This document shows, piece after piece, positions 51,667-61,756 of a DNA stretch of 64,000 bases. The notes under the pieces are model-generated. The model saw only the letters and a program-made list of their open reading frames with translations. It was not told where the DNA came from and did no database searches. A program made the position numbers and the translations under genes. This stretch comes from Thalassospira lohafexi. GTDB lineage: Bacteria > Pseudomonadota > Alphaproteobacteria > Rhodospirillales > Thalassospiraceae. The stretch's first letter is position 1. Each line of letters opens with the position of its first letter. The stretch covers positions 539,549 through 603,548 of the forward strand of contig NZ_NXGX01000003.1 of the NCBI RefSeq assembly GCF_002844275.1. The letters run 5' to 3'.

Positions 51667-53472
51667 ATGACCGACCTTAAGCATATTCGTAATTTTTCGA
51701 TCATCGCACATATCGACCACGGTAAATCGACCCTGGCCGACCGTCTGATCCAGTTGACCGGCGGCCTGACCGACCGTGAAATGGCTGAGCAGGTTCTCGA
51801 TTCGATGGATATCGAACGTGAACGTGGCATCACCATCAAATCACAGGCCGTGCGTCTTAAATATACCGCCAAGGATGGGGTTGAATATACCCTCAACCTG
51901 ATGGATACGCCCGGTCACGTCGACTTTGCCTATGAAGTGTCGCGCTCTCTTGCGGCTTGCGAAGGATCACTTCTGGTGGTGGATGCCGCACAGGGTGTCG
52001 AAGCCCAGACGCTGGCCAACGTTTATCAGGCAATTGAAAACAACCACGAAATCGTTCCGGTTCTGAACAAGGTTGATCTGCCTGCCGCAGAGCCAGACCG
52101 TGTCAAAGAACAGATCGAAGAAGTGATTGGCATTGATGCCAGTGACGCGGTGATGATTTCGGCCAAAACCGGCCTTGGTGTACCAGACGTGCTTGAAGCA
52201 CTGGTAACCCGTCTTCCATCCCCGACCGGGGATGCGACCGCACCGCTTGAAGTTTTGCTGGTCGATAGCTGGTATGACGCCTATCTCGGTGTGATGATTT
52301 TGGTGCGGGTCAAGGAAGGCACGCTTAAGCGCGGCCAGAAGGTCCGTTTCATGAACGCCAAGGTCACCCACACCATTGACCGTGTCGGGGTGTTTACGCC
52401 AAAACCGATCGCGCTTGAAGAAATGGGCCCGGGCGAAGTCGGCTTTATCAACTGCGGTATGAAAACTGTTGCCGAATGCGAAGTCGGGGACACCATTACC
52501 GAGGACAAACGCCCGTGCGCCAAACCGCTGGCCGGTTTCAAACCGTCCATTCCGGTTGTGTTCTGTGGCATTTTCCCGGTCGACACCAGCGAATATGAAA
52601 CCCTGCGTGACGCGCTTGAAAAGCTGCATCTCAATGACGCATCGTTCCAGTTCGAACCGGAAAACTCGACCGCCCTTGGTCTTGGTTTCCGCTGTGGTTT
52701 CTTGGGGCTTTTGCATCTTGAGATCATTCAGGAACGCCTTGAACGTGAGTTCGAGCTTGATCTGATTACGACCGCACCGTCGGTGTCCTACAAGATCACC
52801 ATGAGCAAGGGCGAAGAAATCCTGCTGCACAATCCGGCAGATTTCCCCGATGTCACCAAGATCGCCAAAATCGAAGAGCCATGGATCAAGGCATCGATCA
52901 TGGTGCCCGACGATTATCTTGGCGGGATTTTGACATTGTGTACCGAACGCCGTGGTGTTCAGCTTGACCTGACCTATGTCGGGAACCGCGCAATGGTGGT
53001 CTATAAATTGCCGCTCAATGAAGTGGTGTTTGATTTCTATGACCGTCTGAAATCGATTTCGCGTGGCTATGCCAGCTTTGATTACGATATCGCCGGGTAT
53101 GACGAAAGCGATCTGGTCAAGGTCTCCATTCTGGTCAACGAAGATCCGGTTGATGCGCTGGCATTGATGGTTCACCGTTCGGCCGCAGAATACCGTGGCC
53201 GTGAGATTTGCAAACGTCTTAAGGATCTTATCCCGCGTCAGATGTTCAAAGTCGCCATTCAGGCCGCCATTGGCGGCCGGGTGATTGCCCGTGAAACCGT
53301 ATCGGCAATGCGCAAAGACGTGACGGCAAAATGTTACGGCGGTGACGTGTCGCGTAAACGTAAACTTCTGGAAAAGCAGAAAGCCGGTAAGAAAAAGATG
53401 CGTCAGTTCGGCAAGGTGGAAATTCCACAGTCGGCCTTTATCAATGCGCTTAAGATGGGCGACGATAAATAG
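51667..53472 (+). CDS. lepA: Elongation factor 4 (LepA) GTPase
   Basis: A 601-residue translational GTPase (E. coli 599). The start at 51667 gives [22 protein letters not shown], with the P-loop AHIDHGKST and switch region [24 protein letters not shown] and NKVDLPAA are the G3 and G4 motifs. The C-terminal LepA-specific domain follows ([20 protein letters not shown]). It back-translocates or assists ribosome function. The reading frame extends 36 codons upstream to 51559 but without homology. A terminator follows. Confidence 0.97.
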   Translation: MTDLKHIRNFSIIAHIDHGKSTLADRLIQLTGGLTDREMAEQVLDSMDIERERGITIKSQAVRLKYTAKDGVEYTLNLMDTPGHVDFAYEVSRSLAACEGSLLVVDAAQGVEAQTLANVYQAIENNHEIVPVLNKVDLPAAEPDRVKEQIEEVIGIDASDAVMISAKTGLGVPDVLEALVTRLPSPTGDATAPLEVLLVDSWYDAYLGVMILVRVKEGTLKRGQKVRFMNAKVTHTIDRVGVFTPKPIALEEMGPGEVGFINCGMKTVAECEVGDTITEDKRPCAKPLAGFKPSIPVVFCGIFPVDTSEYETLRDALEKLHLNDASFQFEPENSTALGLGFRCGFLGLLHLEIIQERLEREFELDLITTAPSVSYKITMSKGEEILLHNPADFPDVTKIAKIEEPWIKASIMVPDDYLGGILTLCTERRGVQLDLTYVGNRAMVVYKLPLNEVVFDFYDRLKSISRGYASFDYDIAGYDESDLVKVSILVNEDPVDALALMVHRSAAEYRGREICKRLKDLIPRQMFKVAIQAAIGGRVIARETVSAMRKDVTAKCYGGDVSRKRKLLEKQKAGKKKMRQFGKVEIPQSAFINALKMGDDK

Positions 53473-53500
53473 GCGATTGCCGAAGTTTCGGTATCAAAAC

Positions 53501-53540
53501 AAAGGCTGCATCCCATTGGGGTTGCAGCCTTTTTTCTTTG
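53501..53540 (+). terminator. Terminator after lepA
   Basis: Arms AAGGCTGCA and TGCAGCCTT with a 12-base loop, followed by TTTTT. 29 bases after the lepA stop. Confidence 0.85.
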
Positions 53541-53609
53541 CTGTTTTCAGAAGTACCTTCGCTGCGCTATGGATGATCCAACCACAACACATATCGCAGG
53601 AGCCGACCC

Positions 53610-54071
53610 ATGGAGCTTGACCGTCTGATCAAACAGGAAGAAGCACTGGTGTTTGACCGCTTTGACGAAGACATCGCATGGGCAATCGGTTCCAAACTGG
53701 TGGGGGTGGCACAGGCGCAAAACGCACCGGTCGCCATCAATATCCGCACCCCGGACCGCACCCTGTTTCACGCATCCCTTCCCGGTGCCAAACCGGCAAA
53801 TGACGGCTGGGCGCAGCGTAAAAGCAATGTGACGTTACGCGAACATGAAAGTTCGATGCGGTTTGGCGTGACCCTGCAAACCAAGGGTAAAACGCTTGCC
53901 GATCATGGCCTTGATTTTGCTGAGTATGCCGATCACGGCGGCAGCTTCCCGATCCGGGTTTCCGGTGTTGGTGTCATCGGGGCGATTACGGTATCGGGGC
54001 TGGCCTCCGCCGAGGATCACGCAATGATTGTTGGCGTGCTTGCCGACTTCTTGAAGGTCGATGTGGTCTGA
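53610..54071 (+). CDS. UPF0303/heme-degrading-domain protein
   Basis: A 153-residue protein of the UPF0303 family (GlcG/HbpS-like fold, YBR137w-type). Typical stretches are EEALVFDRFDEDIAWAIGSKLVGVA, VAINIRTPDRTLFHASLPG and GGSFPIRVSGVGVIGAITVSGL at the end. Database entries call it a heme-degrading-domain protein because of the HbpS fold; no role is shown. GCAGGAG lies before the ATG. It is a monocistronic unit between lepA and the small membrane protein. Confidence 0.88.
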   Translation: MELDRLIKQEEALVFDRFDEDIAWAIGSKLVGVAQAQNAPVAINIRTPDRTLFHASLPGAKPANDGWAQRKSNVTLREHESSMRFGVTLQTKGKTLADHGLDFAEYADHGGSFPIRVSGVGVIGAITVSGLASAEDHAMIVGVLADFLKVDVV

Positions 54072-54120
54072 TCTGATCCTGATCCATGACCGGGCGATCC
54101 GACTGGATCAACGGGACGGT

Positions 54121-54393
54121 TTATTCTTCCAGGATCGCCTGCACCTTGCGCGAGACCCATTTCGAAATGATGGTCGAGCCGGCAACAAGCAGGCCGATGG
54201 CGACCGCTGTGCCAATGACAACCACAAAACTGCCCGCCGAACGGCCATACATCATCATTTCAATTGCGGCCTGAAACGTCACCATCAACAACAAAGTTCC
54301 GAGCAGCAAGGTGCCTGACCCAAAAAGAATCAGCTTATGCATATTTGTAATGAAGCTCGGGTTCTTTTGGTCTTCCTGACGTTGTTCACTCAT
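54121..54393 (-). CDS. Small two-helix membrane protein, unknown function
   Basis: A 90-residue protein with two membrane segments at about 21-40 (LILFGSGTLLLGTLLLMVTF) and 53-74 (GSFVVVIGTAVAIGLLVAGS). The ends are charged (MSEQRQEDQKNPS; SRKVQAILEE). GGGGGC lies upstream of the start; the frame is convincing by its composition, but no family is recognised. It is separate from GFA and lies convergent to UPF0303. Confidence 0.65.
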   Translation of the reverse strand: MSEQRQEDQKNPSFITNMHKLILFGSGTLLLGTLLLMVTFQAAIEMMMYGRSAGSFVVVIGTAVAIGLLVAGSTIISKWVSRKVQAILEE

Positions 54394-54535
54394 AAAGGCC
54401 CCCTTGATGGTGGTGTGTGCAGATTTCGACTGTCAGTGAAGTTTAGCAGCCTGACATGAATGCACCCTAAGGGCCAGAGCCAAAAGCCCTTATTTTTGAA
54501 GTGTTTCAAGAGGTCAGGTTTAAGCAGGGGATGTT

Positions 54536-54943
54536 TTAGCTACCCTGATCGAAATGATCGATGTCGGGATCAATCACGGAAAATTCGGGCAGGGCTGTGC
54601 TGACCCAAAGGTGCTTTTTCGCCTTAAAACGGGTCGGGTCATCAAAGCTGCCAAGGCGTAGATCGATGGTGTCAGCACTTTCGCGGCTCCACCATGTCAG
54701 GCTCGACCCGCATTTGGGACAAAATCCGCGATATTTACCCGGTGTGCTTTCGTAATCGGTCGGTGTGCCGTCCCATGTGACGGCATCGGTCCGAAAGCTG
54801 ACAAAGGTTGAAACACCCGATCCACTATCCTTGCGGCACATGCCACAATGGCAGTGGTTGGCGCCAACCGGGTCGCCAGATGCAGAAAAACGCACCGCGC
54901 CACAGAGACAGCCACCAACATGGGTCGGGGTATTTGTGGTCAT
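54536..54943 (-). CDS. GFA-family (CENP-V/Gfa) zinc protein
   Basis: A 135-residue Gfa-fold protein. Zn-binding Cys are in GGCLCGAVRF, HCHCGMCRKDSG and the FCPKCGSSLTW loop. The fold was named after glutathione-dependent formaldehyde-activating enzyme, but most members are not shown to do this. It lies 27 bases downstream of the ferredoxin reductase gene on the same strand, so cotranscription is likely. Confidence 0.9.
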   Translation of the reverse strand: MTTNTPTHVGGCLCGAVRFSASGDPVGANHCHCGMCRKDSGSGVSTFVSFRTDAVTWDGTPTDYESTPGKYRGFCPKCGSSLTWWSRESADTIDLRLGSFDDPTRFKAKKHLWVSTALPEFSVIDPDIDHFDQGS

Positions 54944-54970
54944 GGTGCGCTTTCCTGAAATGCGTTTGGG

Positions 54971-55993
54971 TTATTCGTTCGGAACACCTGTGGTGGTCGA
55001 ATATTCGAAATGGAATTCCTTGTCCGGGAACAGGTAGCTGCGCGCGGCATGGATCGCACTTGCCCCTTCGGCAAAGCCCGACAGGATCAGTTTTAATTTA
55101 TGCTCGTAATGGGCGATATCGCCAATGGCAAAGATGCCCGGAACCGAGGTTTCCATGGTCGCCTGTGTCACACCGATATGGTTTTTATCGACATTCAGGC
55201 CCCAGTCGGCAATCGGTCCAAGTTCCATGGCAAGGCCAAAGAACGGCAAAAGGTGATCGGCTTCAAGTTCGCGTTCTTCGCCCTTAAGCGTTGCGACAAC
55301 AACATGCGACAGCACACCGTTTTCACCGCGAAGGCCCTTGAGCTGATAGGGAATGACCATCTCGATCTTCCCGGCTTCGGCCAATGCTTGCAGTTTTGTA
55401 CTGCTGTCTGGGGCTGCACGGAATTTCGGGCGACGGTGGACCACCATGACCTTTTCGGCAACATCATGCAGCGACAATGCCCAATCAACCGCCGAATCCC
55501 CGCCGCCGGCAATCACAACCTTTTTGCCGGCAAAATCAGCGCGGCGTTTGACGTAATATTGAACCCCGCCGGAATCCTCGTAATCGTCAAGACCATCCAT
55601 CGGCGGCTTGTTCGGGCCAAACGCACCACAGCCTGCGGCAATGACAACCGCACCAGCGTCAATTACCGTGCCGGTGCTGGTGGTCAGCGTAAAGCGGCCA
55701 TCATCACGTTTTTCAAGTTTGGTGACCTGCTGACCCAAATGGTACGTCGGTTCAAACGGAGCAGCCTGCTTGGCAAGCTGATCAATCAGGTCCTGACCGG
55801 CGATCTGCGGGTGGGCCGGAATATCAAAGATCGGTTTTTCAGGATACAGCGCGCTGCACTGGCCGCCGACCATTCCAAGCGCATCAATCACATGGGATTT
55901 AAGCCCCAGCATACCGGCTTCGAAAACCGCAAAAAGCCCAACCGGGCCTGCGCCAATAATGGCAATATCTGTGCTGTTTGATGCGTCTGACAT
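54971..55993 (-). CDS. Ferredoxin-NADP reductase, thioredoxin-reductase-like type
   Basis: A 340-residue TrxR-fold flavoenzyme without the redox-active Cys pair, the FNR2 class of ferredoxin-NADP+ reductases. FAD site IAIIGAGPVGLFAVFEAG near 10-27, GGQCSALYPEKPIFDIPAHP near 47-66 (the loop specific to this class), the NADPH site VVIAGGGDSAVDWAL near 160, and the C-terminal GIFAIGDIAHY. Supplies reduced ferredoxin or flavodoxin to oxygenases or biosynthesis. The start at 55993 follows GGATGG; a TTG five codons earlier is less likely. GFA gene follows. Confidence 0.92.
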   Translation of the reverse strand: MSDASNSTDIAIIGAGPVGLFAVFEAGMLGLKSHVIDALGMVGGQCSALYPEKPIFDIPAHPQIAGQDLIDQLAKQAAPFEPTYHLGQQVTKLEKRDDGRFTLTTSTGTVIDAGAVVIAAGCGAFGPNKPPMDGLDDYEDSGGVQYYVKRRADFAGKKVVIAGGGDSAVDWALSLHDVAEKVMVVHRRPKFRAAPDSSTKLQALAEAGKIEMVIPYQLKGLRGENGVLSHVVVATLKGEERELEADHLLPFFGLAMELGPIADWGLNVDKNHIGVTQATMETSVPGIFAIGDIAHYEHKLKLILSGFAEGASAIHAARSYLFPDKEFHFEYSTTTGVPNE

Positions 55994-56233
55994 GTTTAAT
56001 CCATCCAAATTAATCGGTACAGACCCTAAGCCCGGCGGTCTGCGGGAAAACTAACATGGGCGAAATAGCATTTGGGGCAGAATATCGCAATGTAAACCGG
56101 CCAAATTTGCCGCCACTGCCCGGTTTTGCTGTGACCTTTATCGCCACGTCGTAAAATCATTGCGAACGGGCGGCTTCACCCCCTACAAAAGGGGACCATA
56201 CAACATCCTTTTGCCAATCGATAAACGGACATC

Positions 56234-56710
56234 ATGAGCAAGACAGTCGCTGTCAGTGATCAAAACGGGACCGAAGCCCTTGCCGCGCAGCTTGCATCCA
56301 TCGCCAAGGCGGGGGATGTGATCTTGATGCATGGCACATTGGGCATGGGGAAAAGCGCGTTTTGCCGCGCCTTTGTCCGCGCAGTGGCCGGGAACCCGGA
56401 TGAAGAAGTGCCAAGTCCGACCTTTACGCTGGTGCAGGTTTACGAGTTTGATCCCCTGCCGGTCTGGCATTTTGATCTTTATCGTTTGTCTGACGCGGAA
56501 GAAGTTCATGAACTTGATATCGAGGATGCCTTTGCCGATGCGGTCAGTCTGATCGAATGGCCTGACCGGTTGGATTATCTGACCCCGCAAAACCGGCTGG
56601 ATATTCATATCGAACCCGGATCGAATGAGGATGCGCGCGTGTTTGTGCTTGAACCCCATGGCGCAGACTGGGAATCGCGGATTGCCAATATGACGGGGAA
56701 AACTCAATGA
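56234..56710 (+). CDS. tsaE: tRNA threonylcarbamoylation ATPase TsaE
   Basis: A 158-residue P-loop protein. Walker A GTLGMGKSAFCRAF near 38, VPSPTFTLVQVYEF near 65 and WHFDLYRLSDAEEVHELDIED near 82, typical of TsaE/YjeE. It is the ATPase that drives the t6A complex with TsaD and TsaB. The start at 56234 gives MSKTVAVSDQ; SD is weak. First gene of a five-gene operon: it overlaps amgK by ATGA. Confidence 0.95.
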   Translation: MSKTVAVSDQNGTEALAAQLASIAKAGDVILMHGTLGMGKSAFCRAFVRAVAGNPDEEVPSPTFTLVQVYEFDPLPVWHFDLYRLSDAEEVHELDIEDAFADAVSLIEWPDRLDYLTPQNRLDIHIEPGSNEDARVFVLEPHGADWESRIANMTGKTQ

Positions 56711-57831
56711 CGGGCACGACAGTCGAACAGGGGCGGCGCAACGCAGATCGTCAGGATTTTCTCGGCGCCTGTGGCTGGCAGACGGCACAGGTCATGCCCT
56801 TGGTCGATGACGCGTCAGCGCGGAAATATTTTCGGCTTGAACGCAAACATGACACCGCCCTTTTGATGGATTTCCCGCCCAGTGCGATCCATGTTGACCC
56901 ACACGGCATTTACGAAAACCCGGAACGTCCGGCATCGGTTGAGCCGGTGTTACAGACGACGGCCTTGTTTGAACGCGCCGGATGGCGGGTGCCAAAAATC
57001 CATGCGTCTGATGTGAAACGCGGGCTTGTCCTGATCGAAGATTTTGGTGATGTCACCTTTACCCGTGCACTTCAGTCGGGCGGGACGATGGATGGGGTTG
57101 GGCAGGATGGGCTTTATCTGCGTGCGGTGGATCAGCTGATTGGGCTGCATCGGTTTTGTGATGCTGGCGCAGTGGCCGATTGCGGATTGGTGACCTATGG
57201 GGCCGACAATTTCCGGCGCATGCTGACCAGTTTTAAAACCGATTATCTGCCATTGATCATTCCAGATGCGCAGAAGCGTGATGCGGCGATGGTCGATTTT
57301 GATCGATTGCTTGATGATGTCTTGCCGCTGTGCTGGCGGGTTGGGGATGCGATCATTCACCGCGATTATCATGTCGATAACCTGATGCTGGTCGAGAACG
57401 GCGATGGAGGGGATGATTGCGGGATCATTGATTTTCAGGACGCCGCCATTGCCCCACGTCCCTATGATCTGGCGTCGCTTTTGCGCGATGTGCGCCACGA
57501 CATCAGCCCGGATCTGGAAAGCCGGATGAAGCAATTCTATCTGGCGGCCTTCCCAAGTCTTGATCATTCCGATTTCGAAACGGCTTATGTCGCCAATTCG
57601 ATGGTGCGTAATTTCAGGATATTGGGCCGGTTTGGCTGGCTTGCGATCAAGGCCGGGAAAACGCGCTATTTCGATTTTATTCCGCGCTGCTGGGATCTTA
57701 TTCTACGCGGGGCGGTCGATGGGTTGCCTGCCTTGCATCACTGGGTGGAAACCCACATTCCTTATGATGCCCGTAAGGCTCCGAACATTAGCCTGAGCCC
57801 AACGCATTCAAACAAAAAGGCGCCTCAATGA
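56707..57831 (+). CDS. amgK: AmgK-like cell-wall sugar kinase (phosphotransferase)
   Basis: A 374-residue aminoglycoside phosphotransferase-fold kinase. Catalytic loop HRDYHVDNLML near 218 and the metal Asp in GIIDFQDAAIAPRPYDLASLL near 240. Alongside murU this fits AmgK, which phosphorylates MurNAc/GlcNAc at C1 in peptidoglycan recycling. N-terminal residues (FLGACGWQTAQVMPLVDDASARKYFRL) are of the same family. Overlaps tsaE and murU by 4 bases each. Substrate is inferred from the pair. Confidence 0.88.
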   Translation: MTGTTVEQGRRNADRQDFLGACGWQTAQVMPLVDDASARKYFRLERKHDTALLMDFPPSAIHVDPHGIYENPERPASVEPVLQTTALFERAGWRVPKIHASDVKRGLVLIEDFGDVTFTRALQSGGTMDGVGQDGLYLRAVDQLIGLHRFCDAGAVADCGLVTYGADNFRRMLTSFKTDYLPLIIPDAQKRDAAMVDFDRLLDDVLPLCWRVGDAIIHRDYHVDNLMLVENGDGGDDCGIIDFQDAAIAPRPYDLASLLRDVRHDISPDLESRMKQFYLAAFPSLDHSDFETAYVANSMVRNFRILGRFGWLAIKAGKTRYFDFIPRCWDLILRGAVDGLPALHHWVETHIPYDARKAPNISLSPTHSNKKAPQ

Positions 57832-58589
57832 CCGGCAGCACACAGAAAGCACAGGCGATGGTACTGGCGGCCGGTCTTGGCAAACGCATGCGCCCGATTA
57901 CCGATACGATGCCAAAGCCCCTTGTGCCGGTTGCGGGCAAACCGATGCTTGATCATGTGCTCGATAAACTTGCCGCTGCTGGCTTTGATCAGGCCGTGGT
58001 CAACAGTCACTATCTGGGTCAGATGATTGTTGATCATGTTGGAATGCGCAGCACACCCAAGGTTCTGACATCGCCGGAATCCGATTTGTTGGAAACCGGT
58101 GGCGGAGTGAAAAAGGCCCTGCCGATGCTTGATCGTGATCTGGTGCTGGTTGCCAATGCCGATGTGTTCTGGACCGAAGGGGCCGAACCGCTTTTTGATC
58201 GGTTGATGGCGGCATTTGATCCCGAACATATGGATGCGTTGCTGGCGCTTTATCCGGTGTCGGGGGCGTTTGGTTATGACGGGGCGGGTGATTTCTTCTG
58301 GCAGGTTGACGGGCGGTTAAAACGACGTGGGGACGCGCCGTCGGCACCCTATTTCTTTACCGGCGTGCAGGTTTTATCGCCGCGTTTGTTTGAAAATACC
58401 CCCGATGGGTCCTTTTCGCTAAATGTTGTTTATGACAAGGCCCTTGCGGCCGGACGATGTTATGGTCTGGTGCATGACGGGCGGCATTTCCATATCGGTA
58501 CGCCAGACGCACTTGCCGAGGCCGAACCGATCATTGCGGGTGCATTGGAAGATGAACGGGCCAAACAGGCAACAGTCGGGGAGCTATAA
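57828..58589 (+). CDS. murU: MurU-like nucleotidyltransferase
   Basis: A 253-residue sugar-nucleotidyltransferase. MVLAAGLGKRMRPITDTMPKP is the nucleotide signature at residue 10, VPVAGKPMLDHVLDKL and LLETGGGVKKALPML follow, and VLVANADVFW holds the metal Asp. In Pseudomonas MurU converts MurNAc 1-phosphate to UDP-MurNAc after AmgK, bypassing fosfomycin-sensitive synthesis. It overlaps amgK by ATGA and addB by one base (TAATG). Confidence 0.9.
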   Translation: MTGSTQKAQAMVLAAGLGKRMRPITDTMPKPLVPVAGKPMLDHVLDKLAAAGFDQAVVNSHYLGQMIVDHVGMRSTPKVLTSPESDLLETGGGVKKALPMLDRDLVLVANADVFWTEGAEPLFDRLMAAFDPEHMDALLALYPVSGAFGYDGAGDFFWQVDGRLKRRGDAPSAPYFFTGVQVLSPRLFENTPDGSFSLNVVYDKALAAGRCYGLVHDGRHFHIGTPDALAEAEPIIAGALEDERAKQATVGEL

Positions 58590-61500
58590 TGGCCGACCTG
58601 TTTGATTATATGGACGCATCTGATGCCTTCGCCCAGGACATGGCGAACCCCGAAAACCTGTTTTTTATCCCGCCGGGTGAGGCCTTTGCCGATCTGATTG
58701 CCAAACAGCTGATGACCGAAACCGCCGATCAGCCCGATGCACTGCCTGATTATGTTTTGATGGTGCCCAACCGTCGATCCGCCAAGGTAATGCGCGATGC
58801 GTTCCTGCGCCAGTCGGGCGGGGCGGTGACGTTATTGCCGACTATTCGACCACTCGGCGAGGCGGACGAGGATGAACTGGCGATTTATGGCGCGGGCGGG
58901 CAACAGGCTGCCCTTGATCTGCCGCCAGCCATCCCGGATTTGCAACGCAAATTGCTGCTGACCCGCCTGATCATGACCCGGTCGGATCATCGCGGTGAAA
59001 AACCAACCGCCGATCAGGCCGCCCGTCTGGCCGGGGAACTGGCCCGGTTTCTTGATCAGGTTCAAACGGAAAACTGCCAGTTTGACGACCTTAAGGGACT
59101 GGTGCCCGAAGAATTCGCTGAACACTGGCAACTGACGTTAGAATTCCTGCAAATCCTGACCCTGCATTGGCCGGGTATTCTGGCAACTCAGGATGTTAGC
59201 GACCGGGCGATGCGGCGTAATGCGCTGATCAAGGCGCAGATTGAACTGTGGCAGGACAATACCCCGCAAACACCGGTTCTGATTGTCGGCTCCACCGGGC
59301 CGTTCCCGGCCTTGCGCGATTTGATGGCGGCGGTTCTTGCCATGCCCAAGGGACGCGTGGTTTTGCCCGGCCTGATGTCGGGGATTAGCCATGAAGACTG
59401 GGCCGCCATTCAAGATGACGCCGCCCATCCCCAGCATCTTTTGGACAAGACATTGCGCCATATCGGGCGCAGTGCGGACAGTGTTTTGCCCTGGCCTGCG
59501 TTGGGGGACGACAGTGACATCACGATTGAACGCCGCCGATTGGCGCGCGAAGCCCTGCGCCCGGCCAAAACCACCCATCATTGGCGCCACATTACCGGGT
59601 TCGCCCCCGATGTTTTGGGCGGCGTATTACGCGTCGATTGTTCGGGGGCGCGCGAAGAAGCCACCACCATTGCGCTGATGATGCGCGACGCCCTTGAAAA
59701 TCCCGCCATGACCTGTGCGCTGGTGACCCCGGACCGTGGTCTGGCGCGGCGTGTGGCAACTGAGCTGCGCCGCTGGGAAGTTGAAATTGATGATTCGGCC
59801 GGGATCCCCCTTCATGACACCGCACCGGCGATTTATTTACGTCTGGTGGTGCGCGCGGTGCAGGAAGAATTCGCCCCCGTGCCGTTGCTTGAATTGCTGA
59901 AACATCCGTTGTCGGCGGCGGGGCTTCCGCCTGAAACCTTTCGTGTGTTGACCCGTTTGCTCGAACAGTATGTCTTGCGCGGGGCGCGCCCGGGGCCGGG
60001 GCTGGATGGGTTGCAAACCGCCCTTGATGGCTGGCGCGATGAATTCATTGAACGGATGAAAAACAGTGGTTCGGAACATGCCCATGCCCGGATTGAACGC
60101 ACCCGCGATGATCATGCGCGGTTGACCGATCTGGTGGCACGTTGTGCTGAATGCCTGACCCCGCTTGCCGATTTGAATGCCGATAAAACGCTGTCTCCAG
60201 TCGGTGCATTGCGCAGCCACATCATGGCCGCCGAAGCCCTGGCCGCCAGTGATACCCAACCCGGTGCGGATCGCCTGTGGCGCGGCGAGGCGGGCGAAGC
60301 CTTGGCCGATTTCGTCCATGAATTGCTCAATGCCCTTGGCGAGTTCGTGGCGATGCCCGGCAATCGCTACGGCGCGTTTCTGGATGCGTTGATGGCGGAT
60401 CGTGCGGTGCGCCCGCGTTATGGCAAACATCCGCGCCTGTTTATCTGGGGCACGGTCGAAGCCCAGATGCAGCAAGCCGATTTGACCATCCTTGGCGGTC
60501 TGAACGAAGGCGTCTGGCCCCCCGAAGCCGGGGCCGACCCATGGATGAGCCGCCCGATGCGCCAAAAATTCGGCCTGCCTGCCCCCGAACACCGGGTCGG
60601 GCAATCGGCCCATGATTTTCAGCAGCTGTTTTGTTCGCCCAATGTGGTGATGACGCGTGCTTTGCGTGTTGAAGGCACACCAACCGTGCCATCGCGGTGG
60701 TTGTTACGGATTGAAAACATTCTGCGCAAATCCGGGGTTTCGATGGAAACCGCCGATGCCGCCGAGTGGCGCGCACTGGCCGAAACACTTGACGAGCCCG
60801 CCGACGAGATGCGCCGTAAAATTGGCCGTCCGGCCCCCAAGCCGCCGGTGTCTGCCCGCCCGCAACGTTTGTCCGTCACCCAGATCGAAACATGGATGCG
60901 TGATCCCTATGCGATCTATGCCCGCCACATCTTGGGGCTGCGCAAGCTTGACGGGGTGGACGAAGACCCCGGTGCCGCCGATTACGGCAACCTGATCCAT
61001 GACGCCCTTGATCAATTCATCGCGCGTCATCCAGATCATTTACCGCCCGACGGTGAACAGGAATTGCTGATCATTGGCCGCGACGTATTCAAACCCCTGG
61101 CCGCCCGACCGGGGCTTTGGGCGTTCTGGTGGCCGCGGTTCGAACGGATTGCCAAATGGTTCATCCAGACCGAAGCCACGCGGCGCGGCGATGTGCGTAA
61201 ATCCTATACCGAGCAATCAGGTACCCTTGATACGCCAAGCGGGTTTCAGGTGTATGCCCGTGCTGACCGGATTGATGCGCTTCGCGATGGCGGGATTGCG
61301 ATCATTGACTATAAAACCGGTGCGCCGCCCAGTCAGGGGGATGTGGCAAACGGTTTTGCGCCGCAATTACCGCTTGAAGCAGCGATTGCGGAAAAGGGGG
61401 GCTTTGGCGATGTGCCGGCTGGCCCGCCCGCATCAATGGCGTTCTGGAAGCTTTCAGGTGGTGATCCGGCGGGTGAGATTGTCGAGATCAATACCAATCG

Positions 61501-61756
61501 CATGAAAACCACGCCCGCCGCACTCGCACATGAGGCAGTTGATGGGGTGAACGATCTGGCCGCCGCCTTTGCCGATCCGGCGACACCGTATCTCAGTGTG
61601 CCGCATCCTGATCATGCGCCGAAATATTCCGACTATGTTCATCTTTCGCGTCGGCGCGAATGGATGGGCAGCGAAGATGTCGAGAATGTCGAGGATGGCG
61701 ATGTTAGCGCTAACATCAAGGCTGGGCCAGATGTTGGGGAAGGGGATAAGTCATGA
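58589..61756 (+). CDS. addB: Double-strand break repair protein AddB (helicase-like nuclease subunit)
   Basis: A 1055-residue alphaproteobacterial-type AddB. N-terminal VPNRRSAKVMRDAFLRQSGG near 55, no classical Walker A, as in other alpha AddB. LTILGGLNEGVWPPEAGADPWM near 633 is a helicase-fold motif. The C-terminal PD-(D/E)XK nuclease has YGNLIHDALDQF near 800 and Asp907/Lys909 in IIDYKTG. With AddA it forms the RecBCD-like helicase-nuclease for recombinational repair. It starts within the murU stop (TAATG) and overlaps addA by ATGA. Confidence 0.95.
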   Translation: MADLFDYMDASDAFAQDMANPENLFFIPPGEAFADLIAKQLMTETADQPDALPDYVLMVPNRRSAKVMRDAFLRQSGGAVTLLPTIRPLGEADEDELAIYGAGGQQAALDLPPAIPDLQRKLLLTRLIMTRSDHRGEKPTADQAARLAGELARFLDQVQTENCQFDDLKGLVPEEFAEHWQLTLEFLQILTLHWPGILATQDVSDRAMRRNALIKAQIELWQDNTPQTPVLIVGSTGPFPALRDLMAAVLAMPKGRVVLPGLMSGISHEDWAAIQDDAAHPQHLLDKTLRHIGRSADSVLPWPALGDDSDITIERRRLAREALRPAKTTHHWRHITGFAPDVLGGVLRVDCSGAREEATTIALMMRDALENPAMTCALVTPDRGLARRVATELRRWEVEIDDSAGIPLHDTAPAIYLRLVVRAVQEEFAPVPLLELLKHPLSAAGLPPETFRVLTRLLEQYVLRGARPGPGLDGLQTALDGWRDEFIERMKNSGSEHAHARIERTRDDHARLTDLVARCAECLTPLADLNADKTLSPVGALRSHIMAAEALAASDTQPGADRLWRGEAGEALADFVHELLNALGEFVAMPGNRYGAFLDALMADRAVRPRYGKHPRLFIWGTVEAQMQQADLTILGGLNEGVWPPEAGADPWMSRPMRQKFGLPAPEHRVGQSAHDFQQLFCSPNVVMTRALRVEGTPTVPSRWLLRIENILRKSGVSMETADAAEWRALAETLDEPADEMRRKIGRPAPKPPVSARPQRLSVTQIETWMRDPYAIYARHILGLRKLDGVDEDPGAADYGNLIHDALDQFIARHPDHLPPDGEQELLIIGRDVFKPLAARPGLWAFWWPRFERIAKWFIQTEATRRGDVRKSYTEQSGTLDTPSGFQVYARADRIDALRDGGIAIIDYKTGAPPSQGDVANGFAPQLPLEAAIAEKGGFGDVPAGPPASMAFWKLSGGDPAGEIVEINTNRMKTTPAALAHEAVDGVNDLAAAFADPATPYLSVPHPDHAPKYSDYVHLSRRREWMGSEDVENVEDGDVSANIKAGPDVGEGDKS

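Noticed and set aside
51967..53175. A 402-codon minus-strand ORF inside lepA.
   Set aside because: Antisense shadow of lepA; no start signal or homology.
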